Shown in pieces: positions 9,711 to 19,385 of a DNA stretch of 64,000 nucleotides. Origin of the DNA: Candidatus Merdivicinus faecavium (GTDB lineage: Bacteria; Bacillota; Clostridia; Oscillospirales; Ruminococcaceae); NCBI GenBank assembly GCA_018716285.1, contig DVKD01000015.1, positions 56,230 through 120,229 of the forward strand, written 5' to 3'. Within the stretch, counting starts at the first letter, position 1, and each line of letters opens with the position of its first letter. A model generated the notes under the pieces. That model saw only the letters and a list, made by a program, of their open reading frames with translations, was not told the DNA's origin and made no database searches. The position numbers and the translations under genes are program-made.

Positions 9711-10466
9711 TCAGTTGAGTTTTCTCGCCAGCACAAAGAACCGGTGTTCCCGGCAGAGAAGGCTGCCCTCTTCTTCGAGGGACTGCGCGAGCTGCCAGAG
9801 CGCCTCCTCCCGGTTTTCGGCGGTGAAGGAGGATGGCTGCCACCCTGCGGCGTGGATCCAGTAGACCAGCGCCCCGACGTCCCGGAAGCGGATGGCGGGG
9901 TAGGCTTCTTCCCCTTTCAGAACCTGCATCCCCGCGTCTTCCAGCTGGGCGATGAGGGCGCTCAGGTCCTGCGCGCCGGCATCCTTTTCCCAGCCCGGGA
10001 AGGGGATGCCGTTAAAAACGCCGTCCACCCCTGCGGACTGCTGGGCGAGAAAGACCCCGCCCTTTTTGAGGACCCGCGCGGCCTCCCGGGGGCAGAAATC
10101 GCCGTACCGGGTGTAGACGGCGTCAAACCGGCTGTCGCTGAAGGGGAGGTCCTCCCCGTCGACGACCCGCCGCACCTCGACCCCATGGGGGGCAAAACGC
10201 TGGCGGAGGATGGCGGCCGCCTGCTCGTCCGGCTCGGCGTAGAAAGCCTGTCCCGGCTTGGGGTTCAAGGACAGCAGGAACCCGTATCCGCCGCTTGCGA
10301 GGTCGAGGAAACTGCTTTCCCCATCCAGCCAGGCGGCGATCTCTTCCCGGAAATCCCAGGGGACCGTTTCTTCCTCCCAGCGTCCGCCCAGATGGGTAAA
10401 ATTCCACCCGTTGTAATAGGCGCGCTCCTCGGCTGTGCAGAGCGTCCGGCATTCTTCCCGCGTCAT
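9711..10466 (-). CDS. SAM-dependent methyltransferase
   Basis: FLDLASGGYGFLLSLNPKPG...VDGEDLPFSDSRFDAVYTRYGDFCPREAARVLKKGGVFLAQQ. Confidence 0.82.
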   Translation of the reverse strand: MTREECRTLCTAEERAYYNGWNFTHLGGRWEEETVPWDFREEIAAWLDGESSFLDLASGGYGFLLSLNPKPGQAFYAEPDEQAAAILRQRFAPHGVEVRRVVDGEDLPFSDSRFDAVYTRYGDFCPREAARVLKKGGVFLAQQSAGVDGVFNGIPFPGWEKDAGAQDLSALIAQLEDAGMQVLKGEEAYPAIRFRDVGALVYWIHAAGWQPSSFTAENREEALWQLAQSLEEEGSLLCREHRFFVLARKLN

Positions 10467-10753
10467 CGGCAGGTCCCCCTTTCACGATTCTGTACTTTAG
10501 TACTATTCTACCAATTTTTTGACAGAAAAGCAAGGGAAATCCTCAAAAATGTGATTTTCACACAGCCTGCCTGATTTTTTTAGGCATTTCGGCGGAAGGG
10601 CAGGGGCGTCCCGGGATCCCCCGGACTCACCGGCGGGATCAATGGATTTCCTTTGCAATGCGCGGGGGAATGTGGTACAATAGCAGTAAGGTTTCCTGTA
10701 TGACGCGGGAAGCGTGCGATGGAACGAATCATTTTGCAAAGGAGCGTACTGAC

Positions 10754-11281
10754 ATGGCAAAAAAGTCCCCCTCCCTGGCTGGCCTGCTGCCGGCCGCCTA
10801 CATTATCCTCGGCCTCATCCTCATCCTCTGGCCGACGATGAGCAGCAGCATTTTCTGCTGGATCGTCGGCATCGGGTCGCTCGTCTACGGCCTCTTCCAC
10901 CTGTTAAACTTCTGGCGCGCCGCGCAAAGCGGCGGGGGCGGACGGGGGGAGCTCGCGGTGGGCGTCATTCTGGCGGCGCTCGGTATCTTCTGCCTCGCCT
11001 CGCCGCGCACCATCCTGTCGATCCTGCCGTTTTTCCTGGGGGCGATGCTGCTTTTGGACGGGGCGTCCAAGATCCCGCGCGCCCTTGAGATGCGCAGCTT
11101 CGGTTTTTCCCGCTGGTGGGTCGAGATGCTCTTTGCGGTCGTGACCGCTGTCCTTGGCCTGGTCCTGGTTTTCAACCCCTTCAGCCTGGTGCGGCTGTCG
11201 GTCATCTTCTTTGGGGTGAGCCTGCTCATTTCCGGGATTTCCGACCTGGTCATGGCGGTATGGGCCGGGCGGTACCGCTGA
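10754..11281 (+). CDS. HdeD/DUF308-like membrane protein
   Basis: Repeated two-helix pattern (LILWPTMSSSIFCWIVGIGSLVYGLFHLL; GLVLVFNPFSLVRLSVIFFGVSLLISGISDLV). Confidence 0.72.
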   Translation: MAKKSPSLAGLLPAAYIILGLILILWPTMSSSIFCWIVGIGSLVYGLFHLLNFWRAAQSGGGGRGELAVGVILAALGIFCLASPRTILSILPFFLGAMLLLDGASKIPRALEMRSFGFSRWWVEMLFAVVTAVLGLVLVFNPFSLVRLSVIFFGVSLLISGISDLVMAVWAGRYR

Positions 11282-12231
11282 TGGCCCGGAATCCCTTTCC
11301 CTACGCGCTGGCGAACAAGCGCTACCGCACCTGGGACTATCATCTGAAGCAGAAATTCGGGGGCAAGGTTTTCAAGGTCTCGATCGACGGCGGGTTTTCC
11401 TGCCCAAACATTGACGGGAGCTGCGGGAGGGGCGGCTGCACCTACTGCGCCTACGCCTTCCGGCGGCAGACGCCCGGCTCTATCCTCAGCCAGTTTGAGG
11501 AGGGGAAGGCGCTGCTCCACCGCAAGTGGCCGGACGCGGCGCGCTACATCCCCTATTTTCAGGCCAACACCAACACCTACGCCCCGCTGCCCGAGCTCAA
11601 AGAGAAGTACGAGACCCTCCTCGCCCAGCCGGGGGTGGCAGGGCTGGCGGTCGCGACCCGGGCGGATGCCCTGCCGGAGGAGGTCTGCGATTACCTGGCC
11701 GAGATCTCCCGCCGCACCTACCTGATTGTCGAGCTGGGGCTCCAGACCGCTTTCGACGAGACGGCGCAGCGGATCAACCGCGGGCACGACTTTGCGGCCT
11801 TCCTCGAGGGGTACAGGCGGCTTGCCGGCCGCGGCATCCCTGTCTGCATCCACCTCATTAACGGGCTGCCCGGCGAGACGCCGGAGATGATGCGGGAGAC
11901 GGCCCGCCGGGTCGCCGCGCTGCGGCCCCACTGCGTCAAGATCCACCTGCTCCACATCCTCAAAGGCACCCGGATGGCGGAGGAGTACGCCGCCTGCCCG
12001 GAGGACTTCGGGATGATGGAGCTGCCCGCCTACGTCTCGGTCGTCTGCGACCAGCTCGAACTGCTCCCGCCCGAGACGGTCATCCAGCGGGTGACCGGCG
12101 ACGGGATGAAGGAGGACCTCATCGCGCCGCTCTGGAGTCTCAAAAAATTTGTGGTCATGAACGAGATCGACAAGGAAATGGCGCGGCGGGACAGCTGGCA
12201 GGGACGGCTGTCTGCTTCCGACAAAAACTGA
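11281..12231 (+). CDS. TIGR01212-type (YhcC-like) radical SAM protein
   Basis: KVSIDGGFSCPNIDGSCGRGGCTYCAYAF cysteine motif; YFQANTNTYAP; LQTAFDETAQRINRGHD; ATG overlaps previous stop. Confidence 0.9.
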   Translation: MARNPFPYALANKRYRTWDYHLKQKFGGKVFKVSIDGGFSCPNIDGSCGRGGCTYCAYAFRRQTPGSILSQFEEGKALLHRKWPDAARYIPYFQANTNTYAPLPELKEKYETLLAQPGVAGLAVATRADALPEEVCDYLAEISRRTYLIVELGLQTAFDETAQRINRGHDFAAFLEGYRRLAGRGIPVCIHLINGLPGETPEMMRETARRVAALRPHCVKIHLLHILKGTRMAEEYAACPEDFGMMELPAYVSVVCDQLELLPPETVIQRVTGDGMKEDLIAPLWSLKKFVVMNEIDKEMARRDSWQGRLSASDKN

Positions 12232-12284
12232 CAGGAAATTGTAAGATTTTCCCCACGGGAAATGTAAGAAATCCCTGCTATACT
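12231..12284 (+). promoter_or_regulatory. Candidate response-regulator promoter with direct repeats
   Basis: ACAGGAAATTGTAAGA and ACGGGAAATGTAAGA about 23-24 bp apart, then TATACT at 12279-12284. Confidence 0.45.
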
Positions 12285-12313
12285 CAAAATGGGCAGAACA
12301 GGGGGTGCTGCGG

Positions 12314-13024
12314 ATGAAGGAAACCATTCTTGTCGTGGACGACGACCGCGAGATCGTCAGGGCGATCGCCATCCTGCTGGAAAAGGAAGGCTATGCCGTC
12401 CTGCGGGCCTACGACGGCCTGGAGGCGCTTCAAATCGTCTCGGAGCAGGATGTCCGGCTCATCATCATCGACGTGATGATGCCAAAGCTGGACGGCCTCT
12501 CGGCGGTCATGCGGATCCGGGAGCGGAAAAATCTCCCCATCATCGTCCTGAGCGCCAGGAGCGAGGACACCGACAAGATCCTCGGCCTTTCAATCGGCGC
12601 CGACGACTATGTGACCAAGCCCTTCAACCCGCAGGAGCTGGCGGCGCGGGTGCGCTCCCACCTGCGGCGTTATCTGTCGCTTGGCGGCATCCACGCACGG
12701 CGTCCCGACGGGCTGATCGTCAACGGGCGGCTCGCCTACGATCCGGAGGAGCGGGTCCTTCGGGCCGACGGGGAGCCGGTGCGGCTGACCGCGACCGAGA
12801 CGAAGATCGTCGACCTGCTCATGCGCAACCTCGGCAGGGTCTTCCCCGCCGAGGAGATTTACCGGCGGGTGTGGGAGGAGGAAGCCTTTGCCCCGGAAAA
12901 TACGGTGATGGTCCACATCCGCCGGATCCGGGAGAAGATCGAGCTCAATCCCCGCGCGCCGGAATACCTGAAGGTGGTGTGGGGAATTGGATACAAAATC
13001 GAAAAGATGGAAGGCAATCCTTAG
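12314..13024 (+). CDS. OmpR-family response regulator
   Basis: ILVVDDDREIV...IIIDVMMPKLDGL...PIIVLSARSEDTDKILGLSIGADDYVTKPFNPQEL; winged-helix C-terminus. Confidence 0.95.
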   Translation: MKETILVVDDDREIVRAIAILLEKEGYAVLRAYDGLEALQIVSEQDVRLIIIDVMMPKLDGLSAVMRIRERKNLPIIVLSARSEDTDKILGLSIGADDYVTKPFNPQELAARVRSHLRRYLSLGGIHARRPDGLIVNGRLAYDPEERVLRADGEPVRLTATETKIVDLLMRNLGRVFPAEEIYRRVWEEEAFAPENTVMVHIRRIREKIELNPRAPEYLKVVWGIGYKIEKMEGNP

Positions 13025-15098
13025 CGCAATAGCTTTTTTCCTAGGCTTAAGCCTCATGCTGGGCGGGCTTGTGCCGCTTGCGTCCCATTTGAAAAGCTGC
13101 GCGGAAAAAGGAACCTCGCCGGCGGAGGCGTTCCAGCCGGACTATCAGGAGACGGAGGAATTCCGCGAGGCGGTGCGCGTCTATTTCCAGGCGATTACCG
13201 AGATGGTAAACGACAGCGCGGAGGATGCGGAGAGTTTCCTGACCGCGCATTATGCGCTGCTGCGGGCATCGCAGACCTACGAGGGGACCTTTGCGGATTT
13301 TGAAGGGGAGGTTTTCCAGTACCTCTGGCGGGACAGCAACCTCCTCTATGACGCATACCTGAACGGGCGCCGCCGCTATTACAACACCGAGCTGCAGCTG
13401 GACAAGACGGGGGAAAGCCCGCCGGAGGGCTATTGCTTCCTTTTGTACTTTGACGGGGAACAGATCCATTTTTACCGGGACAACGGGGAATGGGCACTCC
13501 GCGGCAGCAGCGCCTACCGCGGCGGAGATTGGGACAGCGGGAACAGCCTGGAAGGCGTCGAGGTCGTGCTGGCGGCCCGCGAGACGCCGGAGCCGGTCTG
13601 GGAGTATACGGCGGCATCCGGCAGCGTCCAGACGAGCGTGCTGTTCGCCCTGTATGACGCCCACCGCGCCCGTTTCTTTGCGCTCCGGCTGGGGATCGGG
13701 CTGTTTGCCGCGGGGATTGTGCTTCTTGCCCTCTCCCTCTGGATGCGGGCCTCCCGCCGGGCGGCAAAGGAAGCGGTGCGGGGGCTGCTTGCCCGCTTCT
13801 GGTGGGAGGGGAAAATCCTCTTCCTGGCGGCGGGGGGATTGCTTACCGTCCTGCTGTTTGGCTGGGCTGCCGCCCGCGCCGGAACGGGGGATGCGCCTAC
13901 CCAGGCGGCCGCGCTTTGGGACTGGCCGGGGGAGGTGCGGCTGTACGACCTCCTTCCGGCGGTGCTCGCCGCCTTCTGGCTCTGCTTTTTCGCGGCATTT
14001 GACCTGTGCGGGCGGCCCTGGCGGAATTCCTTCGCCGGGTGGTTTGCGGGGCGGCTCTCCGGCGGGCCGTTTGAGAAGCGGATGCGCCGCATTTCCGCCG
14101 CCTTCCTTGCCGGGGTGCTGCTGACCGCTGTGCTCTGCGTTGTACTTTGGGAGGCGGAGGCCTTAAGTCCAGCCATCCGGCTGATTACCGGCGCGCTGCT
14201 GGGAGTGGGGCTTGTAAACATCCTGTACATCTATATCCGCTGCTGCCGCAAGCTTTCCCGGGAGGTGAGCGCGCTGACCGGCAAGATCGCGGCCATCCGC
14301 GCCGGGGATTTTGCCGGGGAAGAGGCCCTTCCGCCCGGCGCGGCGCTCGCGGGGGCCTCCCAGGACCTGCAGGAGATCCAGCAGGGCTTCGACGCCGCGC
14401 TGGACGAGCGGATGAAGAGCGAGCGGATGAAAATCGCCCTCATCGCCAACGTCTCCCATGACCTCAAGACGCCGCTGACCTCCATCCTCAGCTACGCCGA
14501 CCTGCTCTGCGGGGAGGAGCTGCCCGAGCCGGCCGGCGATTACGCCCGGATCCTGCGCAGCAAGGCGCTGCGCCTCAAGGACATGGTGCAGGATGTCTTT
14601 GAGGTGAGCAAGGCGGCATCCGGGCAGCTCCCGGTCACGCTGGAACGGATCGACTACGGCAAGCTCATCCGCCAGACCCTCGCGGACATGGCTGAGGCCA
14701 TTGAGGAAAGCCCGGTTTTGATCCGGGAGCAGCTCCCGGACGCGCCGGTCCTCATCCGGGCAGACGGACAGCGGCTCTACCGGGTCTTCCAGAACCTCAT
14801 CCAGAACGCGCTGCAATACTCCCTGCCCGGGTCTCGAGTCTATATCCGGCTGGAAATGGAGGAGGGAAAGGCGGCCGCCAGCGTCAAAAACACCTCCCAG
14901 GCTGAGCTGAAGCCCGGGACCGATTACACCGAGCGCTTTGTCCGCGGGGATGAGAGCCGCACCGACGGCGGCAGCGGGCTGGGGCTGTCCATCGCGCGGA
15001 GCTTCACTGAAGCCTGCGGCGGGACCCTCTCGATCGAGACGGACGGGGACCGCTTCACAGCGATTGTGGAGTTCCCGCTGGATGGGACGGCATCTTAA
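12987..15098 (+). CDS. Two-component sensor histidine kinase
   Basis: IANVSHDLKTPLTSILSYADLL H-box; RVFQNLIQNALQYS N-box; GGSGLGLSIARSF G-box. Confidence 0.95.
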   Translation: MDTKSKRWKAILSAIAFFLGLSLMLGGLVPLASHLKSCAEKGTSPAEAFQPDYQETEEFREAVRVYFQAITEMVNDSAEDAESFLTAHYALLRASQTYEGTFADFEGEVFQYLWRDSNLLYDAYLNGRRRYYNTELQLDKTGESPPEGYCFLLYFDGEQIHFYRDNGEWALRGSSAYRGGDWDSGNSLEGVEVVLAARETPEPVWEYTAASGSVQTSVLFALYDAHRARFFALRLGIGLFAAGIVLLALSLWMRASRRAAKEAVRGLLARFWWEGKILFLAAGGLLTVLLFGWAAARAGTGDAPTQAAALWDWPGEVRLYDLLPAVLAAFWLCFFAAFDLCGRPWRNSFAGWFAGRLSGGPFEKRMRRISAAFLAGVLLTAVLCVVLWEAEALSPAIRLITGALLGVGLVNILYIYIRCCRKLSREVSALTGKIAAIRAGDFAGEEALPPGAALAGASQDLQEIQQGFDAALDERMKSERMKIALIANVSHDLKTPLTSILSYADLLCGEELPEPAGDYARILRSKALRLKDMVQDVFEVSKAASGQLPVTLERIDYGKLIRQTLADMAEAIEESPVLIREQLPDAPVLIRADGQRLYRVFQNLIQNALQYSLPGSRVYIRLEMEEGKAAASVKNTSQAELKPGTDYTERFVRGDESRTDGGSGLGLSIARSFTEACGGTLSIETDGDRFTAIVEFPLDGTAS

Positions 15099-15225
15099 CA
15101 AAAATCAGACGGCGGCTGCCTTATGACAGGCGGCCGCCGTTTTGCGGTTTGGGGGAGATGCACAAGAGGAACGGTATCTGTCGTTCGGCGCCATATTTTA
15201 CCGTTATCGCGGACGCAGGCGAAAC

Positions 15226-15256
15226 AAAAAAGCGGCTCGCAAGCCGCCTTTTTTAA
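15226..15256. terminator. Bidirectional terminator hairpin
   Basis: AAAAAAGCGGCT-CGC-AAGCCGCCTTTTTT. Confidence 0.75.
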
Positions 15257-15348
15257 TTTTTTTCCTTTTTGTCCCAAACTGCCAGGATGAAGCCGATGAT
15301 GCCGAGCAGGATGCACAGATGGCGCCATTTGAAGCTGAAATCAAACAC
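15253..15348 (-). CDS. Candidate 31-aa small membrane peptide (GTG start)
   Basis: MFDFSFKWRHLCILLGIIGFILAVWDKKEKN; one TM helix, charged tail, followed directly by terminator; not in supplied ORF list. Confidence 0.35.
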   Translation of the reverse strand: MFDFSFKWRHLCILLGIIGFILAVWDKKEKN

Positions 15349-15385
15349 ATTGCGTCAGCCAAGGGCGGATTCCCTGCAAAAGCGT

Positions 15386-15976
15386 TTACAGCCGGATTGT
15401 CTCGCCGGGCTGTACGATCAACGCGCCGGGCACGGTCAATTTCCTCGCGCGGTCCGGGTCAAACAGCTTCCCGGGCGTCATATGGACGGGGATCGTATGC
15501 TGCGCGCCGATCAGCTCAGCACAGCGGATGGTCTCGGGGATGTCCATCGTGTAGGTGGAATCCATCGGCAGGACGGCGTAGTCGAGGCCCCGCCCCGCCA
15601 TCCGCGCCATCTCCGCTGTTTCCCCGGTGTCCCCGGCAAAATAGACCGAAACGCCGTCCACCGTGAGGATATAGCCCACGCATTCCGCCTTTTTGTGGTG
15701 ATGGTTGTATGCTTCCACGGCCTCGGCGGCCGCGAAATCCAGCCGCAGGGTCTGATACTGCCCGTCCTTCAGGGCGTCCGTGTTTTGCCAGACGACGCAG
15801 CCGGGGTTTTTCGCGGGCAGGCCGATGCAGTTGTGATCGTGGTGCTGATGGGTGACTAAGATCAGATCGGCCGGGGCGTCGTAGCCCTCGCCCGCAAAGG
15901 GATCGACGTAAATCACTTTGCCGCCGTCTGTGGTCACGCGAAGGCTGCCATGCCCCTGATAAAGCAGCGTTGCCAT
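15386..15976 (-). CDS. MBL-fold metal-dependent hydrolase
   Basis: GHGSLRV...LILVTHQHHDHNCIG, YFAGDTGETAEM, HTIPVHMTPG. Confidence 0.88.
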   Translation of the reverse strand: MATLLYQGHGSLRVTTDGGKVIYVDPFAGEGYDAPADLILVTHQHHDHNCIGLPAKNPGCVVWQNTDALKDGQYQTLRLDFAAAEAVEAYNHHHKKAECVGYILTVDGVSVYFAGDTGETAEMARMAGRGLDYAVLPMDSTYTMDIPETIRCAELIGAQHTIPVHMTPGKLFDPDRARKLTVPGALIVQPGETIRL

Positions 15977-16040
15977 ATGAAAACCTCCTGTCGCTTGTTC
16001 ATAAAAGACCGGTTTTCCCGTATTTTCAGGTAAGGCGGCG

Positions 16041-17822
16041 TTATTCCTCCCCGCCGGTCAGCGCGATGCCGAGCTCGGCAAGCTGCTTCGCATCGATGGG
16101 GGAGGGGCAGCCGCTCATCAGCTCGCTCGCGTTCTGCACCTTCGGGAAGGCGGTGACGTCGCGGATGTTGTCGGCGCCGCAGAGGAGCATCGCCAGCCGG
16201 TCGAGCCCAAGCCCCAGGCCGCCGTGGGGCGGCGCGCCGTAGCGGTAGGCTTCGACCAGGAAGCCGAATTTCGCCTCGATTTCCTCGTCGGTGAGGCCCA
16301 GAAGCTCAAACATCTTCTGCTGGAGCTCGTAGTCGGTGATGCGGATGGAACCGCTGCACAGCTCGATGCCGTTTAAGACGAGGTCGTAGGCCTTGGCGCG
16401 GACCGAGCCGGGGTCGGACTCCAGGGAATCCAGGCACTCGTCCATCGGCATGGTGAAGGGGTGGTGCATGGCGACCCAGGTCCCCGATTCCTCGTCCCAT
16501 TCAAAGAAGGGGAATTCGGTGATCCAGAGGAAGGCGTAGCCCTCGGGTATGATGTCCATCCGCCTGGCGCAGATCTGCCGCAGCGCGCCCAGGACGGGCA
16601 GGGTCACCCGGTCCTTGTCGGCGACGATGAGGGCGACGTCCCCCTTCTCGCAGCCCATCCGGGCCAGGATGGCGGCAAGCTCTTCCTCGCTTAAGAACTT
16701 CGCGAAGGAGCAGGCGGGCTTTTCGTCCACCCAGCGCACCCATGCGAGGCCCTTGGCCCCGATGCCCTTGGCGTGCTCGGTCAGCTTGTCGATCTCCTTG
16801 CGGGTATAGGTGGCTGCGCCGTTTTTGACGACGATGCCCCGGACGCTGCCGCCGTTTTCCACAGCGGAGGAAAAGACCGAGAAGCCGCAGCCCTTGACCA
16901 GGTCGGAGAGGTCTGTGATCTCCATGCCGTAGCGGATGTCCGGCTTGTCCGAGCCGTAGCGCTCCATCGCGTCGCGGTAGGTCATGCGGGGCAGAGGCTC
17001 GGTGATCTCGATGCCCTTGAGGCGCTTCATGATATAGCGGACAAAGCCCTCGCCCATGTCGAGGACGTCTTCGGTGTCGACAAAGGACATCTCCATATCG
17101 ATCTGGGTAAATTCCGGCTGGCGGTCGGCGCGGAGGTCCTCGTCCCGGAAGCAGCGGGCGAGCTGGATGTACCGGTCAAAGCCGGAGACCATCAGCAGCT
17201 GCTTGTAGATCTGGGGGGACTGGGGCAGGGCGTAGAAGGCGCCGTTGTGGACGCGGGAGGGGACGACGTAGTCGCGGGCGCCCTCGGGGGTGGATTTGAT
17301 CATCATGGGCGTCTCGATCTCGATGAAGCCGTTTTCCGCGAAATAGTCGCGGGCGGCGCGGGCGAGCTCGGCGCGGAAGATGATGTTCTTCTGGAGGGAG
17401 GGCCGGCGCAGGTCGAGGTAGCGGTAGCGCAGCCGCAGCTCCTCATTCGTCTCGTCGTTGTCCGAGATGTGGAAGGGCGGGGTCTGGGCCTTGGAGAGGA
17501 TGCGCAGCTCGGTGACGAAAATCTCCACCTCGCCGGTCGGGATGTCGGGGTTTACGCTCTCGCGGCGGCGGACGACGCCTTTGGCCATGAGGACGTACTC
17601 CGAGCGGACCTCCTTGGCCTTTGCGATGACGGCGCGGTCGGATTTCTCGTCAAAAATCAGCTGGACAATGCCGGTCCGGTCGCGCAGGTCGATGAAGACC
17701 AGTTCGCCCTTGTCGCGCTGCTTCTGGGTAAAGCCGCCGACCACAATCTCTTTTCCGATATCAGCCGCCGAAACCTCGCCGCAGTAGCAGCTCCGTTTCA
17801 GGCCGCGCATAGATTCTGCCAT
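16041..17822 (-). CDS. aspS: Aspartyl-tRNA synthetase
   Basis: LRYRYLDLRRPSLQKNIIFRAEL, FIEIETPMMIKSTPEGARDYVVPSR, RCFRDEDLRADRQPEFTQIDMEMSF, GLGLGLDRLAMLL. Confidence 0.97.
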   Translation of the reverse strand: MAESMRGLKRSCYCGEVSAADIGKEIVVGGFTQKQRDKGELVFIDLRDRTGIVQLIFDEKSDRAVIAKAKEVRSEYVLMAKGVVRRRESVNPDIPTGEVEIFVTELRILSKAQTPPFHISDNDETNEELRLRYRYLDLRRPSLQKNIIFRAELARAARDYFAENGFIEIETPMMIKSTPEGARDYVVPSRVHNGAFYALPQSPQIYKQLLMVSGFDRYIQLARCFRDEDLRADRQPEFTQIDMEMSFVDTEDVLDMGEGFVRYIMKRLKGIEITEPLPRMTYRDAMERYGSDKPDIRYGMEITDLSDLVKGCGFSVFSSAVENGGSVRGIVVKNGAATYTRKEIDKLTEHAKGIGAKGLAWVRWVDEKPACSFAKFLSEEELAAILARMGCEKGDVALIVADKDRVTLPVLGALRQICARRMDIIPEGYAFLWITEFPFFEWDEESGTWVAMHHPFTMPMDECLDSLESDPGSVRAKAYDLVLNGIELCSGSIRITDYELQQKMFELLGLTDEEIEAKFGFLVEAYRYGAPPHGGLGLGLDRLAMLLCGADNIRDVTAFPKVQNASELMSGCPSPIDAKQLAELGIALTGGEE

Positions 17823-17879
17823 AATGATTCACCATTCCTTTATTTTAATCAACATAAAATCGCAGGGGCAGTTCCCCGC

Positions 17880-18782
17880 TCACTCTCCGAGCTCCGGGCC
17901 GAGGGGCAGCCCTTCCAGCGCGCCGGTCAGCTCGAGGATCTGCCGGTCGTAGAAGAAGCGGGAGAGCGCCTCGCCGAAGGCGGTTTCAAATGTCTCGCCG
18001 GTCGCCGTGTCCCGGATCTCCGCCCGCCCCGCGGCCAGGCAGTCCGGGTCGAGCGCCATCGTAAAACGCGCGCCGAGCCGCTCCGCGCAGGCGAGCTGCT
18101 CTGAGACGGGAAGCCCCATCAGCCCGCTTTCGGCCGCGAATCCCTCGCCCCGCAGGTCGGCCGCCATCGCCATCGCGGCGATCTCGGCCTCTTCGCCATC
18201 GGCGGCGATGTAGAGGGCGCAGGGCTCCGGCCCGGGGAGGGCGATTCCCCGCGCCGCCAGTGCGGCAAGCAGCTTCTCCCCGTCCACCGCAAATCCGGCG
18301 CCGGCCCATTGTCCCTCCCGCCGTCCGCCGGCGCAGAGGGTTTCCCCGCCGCAGAGCAGGGAAAACGAATCCGGCGGCAGGGCGGGGTTCTCCTGCCAGG
18401 CGAGGTTCATCGCTTCCAGCCGGGCTGTAAGTCCGTCCGATTCCCCGCCGGGCGCAAGCTCCAGCTGGATATCCGGCAGGTTCAGCAGGGCCAGGAAATC
18501 CCCGGCAAGGGAGATGAGCTCGGCCGCGGCGGCGGGATAGGGCGGTCCGATGAGCTCTGCGCAGAAAAGCCGTCCTTCCGGCGCGTCAATCAGGCCGCAC
18601 AGCTTGAGAGGCAGGCCGGCGTCCGGGAGAGCGGCCTGTTCGGCCGCCCTTCGGAGCGCATCCGGCCCCGCGGAGGATGGGGCGCGCAGCTCGCGAAAGC
18701 CGCAGAGGCCCGCCGCGTTTAAGAATGCGCTTTCCGCGGCGCGCCAGCAGCCGTCTTTATCAAGCAGAATGTCGTGAGGCAT
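17880..18782 (-). CDS. Degenerate histidyl-tRNA synthetase-like / HisZ-like paralog
   Basis: N-term HDILLDKDGCWRAAESAFLNAAGLCGFRELRAP and C-term ARFTMALDPDCLAAGRAEIRDTATGE resemble HisRS; upstream of aspS in the usual hisS position; catalytic motifs absent. Confidence 0.6.
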   Translation of the reverse strand: MPHDILLDKDGCWRAAESAFLNAAGLCGFRELRAPSSAGPDALRRAAEQAALPDAGLPLKLCGLIDAPEGRLFCAELIGPPYPAAAAELISLAGDFLALLNLPDIQLELAPGGESDGLTARLEAMNLAWQENPALPPDSFSLLCGGETLCAGGRREGQWAGAGFAVDGEKLLAALAARGIALPGPEPCALYIAADGEEAEIAAMAMAADLRGEGFAAESGLMGLPVSEQLACAERLGARFTMALDPDCLAAGRAEIRDTATGETFETAFGEALSRFFYDRQILELTGALEGLPLGPELGE

Positions 18783-18893
18783 GGGGTTCCCCGCTTTCCA
18801 ATAATTTTTGACAGCAAAAGCAAGGGATGCTGCCGCCCGTTTGCAAACGCACAGGCAAAATCCCCGCTTGACAGGATGTAGTTTTCAACTTGC

Positions 18894-19298
18894 TTACCGG
18901 CGCGGATTGGCGATGTTGCGCCAGTCGAGGTCGCCGCGCTCCAGACCGTGGATCAGAATCTCGCCGGTGGCCATATTGGTCGCGACCGGGATGTTGTGGA
19001 CATCGCAGAGACGGAGCAGGTCCATTTCACGGTTCTCATGGGTCTTGGTTGTGAGGGGGTCACGGAAAAAGAGAAGCATGTCGATTTCATTGCAGGCAAT
19101 GAGCGAAGATATCTGCTGGACGCCGCCCTGGGAACTGCTCAGATAGCGCTTGATCTCGAGGCCGGTCGCTTCGGAGATCAGCTTGCCGGTCGTGCCGGTC
19201 GAGCAGAGTTTATGCCGGTTCATAATTCCGCAATAGGCGATACAGAACTGGATCATCAGTTCCTTCTTGGTGTCATCGGCAATCAATGCGATGTTCAT
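18894..19298 (-). CDS. mgsA: Methylglyoxal synthase
   Basis: MNIALIADDTKK...STGTTGKLI...LSSSQGGVQQISSLIACNEIDMLLFFRDPL...CDVHNIPVATNMATGEIL. Confidence 0.95.
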   Translation of the reverse strand: MNIALIADDTKKELMIQFCIAYCGIMNRHKLCSTGTTGKLISEATGLEIKRYLSSSQGGVQQISSLIACNEIDMLLFFRDPLTTKTHENREMDLLRLCDVHNIPVATNMATGEILIHGLERGDLDWRNIANPRR

Positions 19299-19385
19299 TC
19301 ACAGGTCCTCCTTCGATTTAAAACATGTTTGGTGGTTGGATGAAGTGCTGGGTCGGTAAACATATGTAAGGACGAAAACCTTTCG

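Noticed and set aside
16773-18104. 443-aa plus-strand ORF
   Set aside because: Antisense to aspS and the HisRS-like gene; shadow ORF.
17986-18309. Alternate-frame ORF as evidence of a frameshifted hisS
   Set aside because: The out-of-frame translation is Arg/Gly-rich with no HisRS motif, so a simple frameshift does not explain the missing catalytic motifs.
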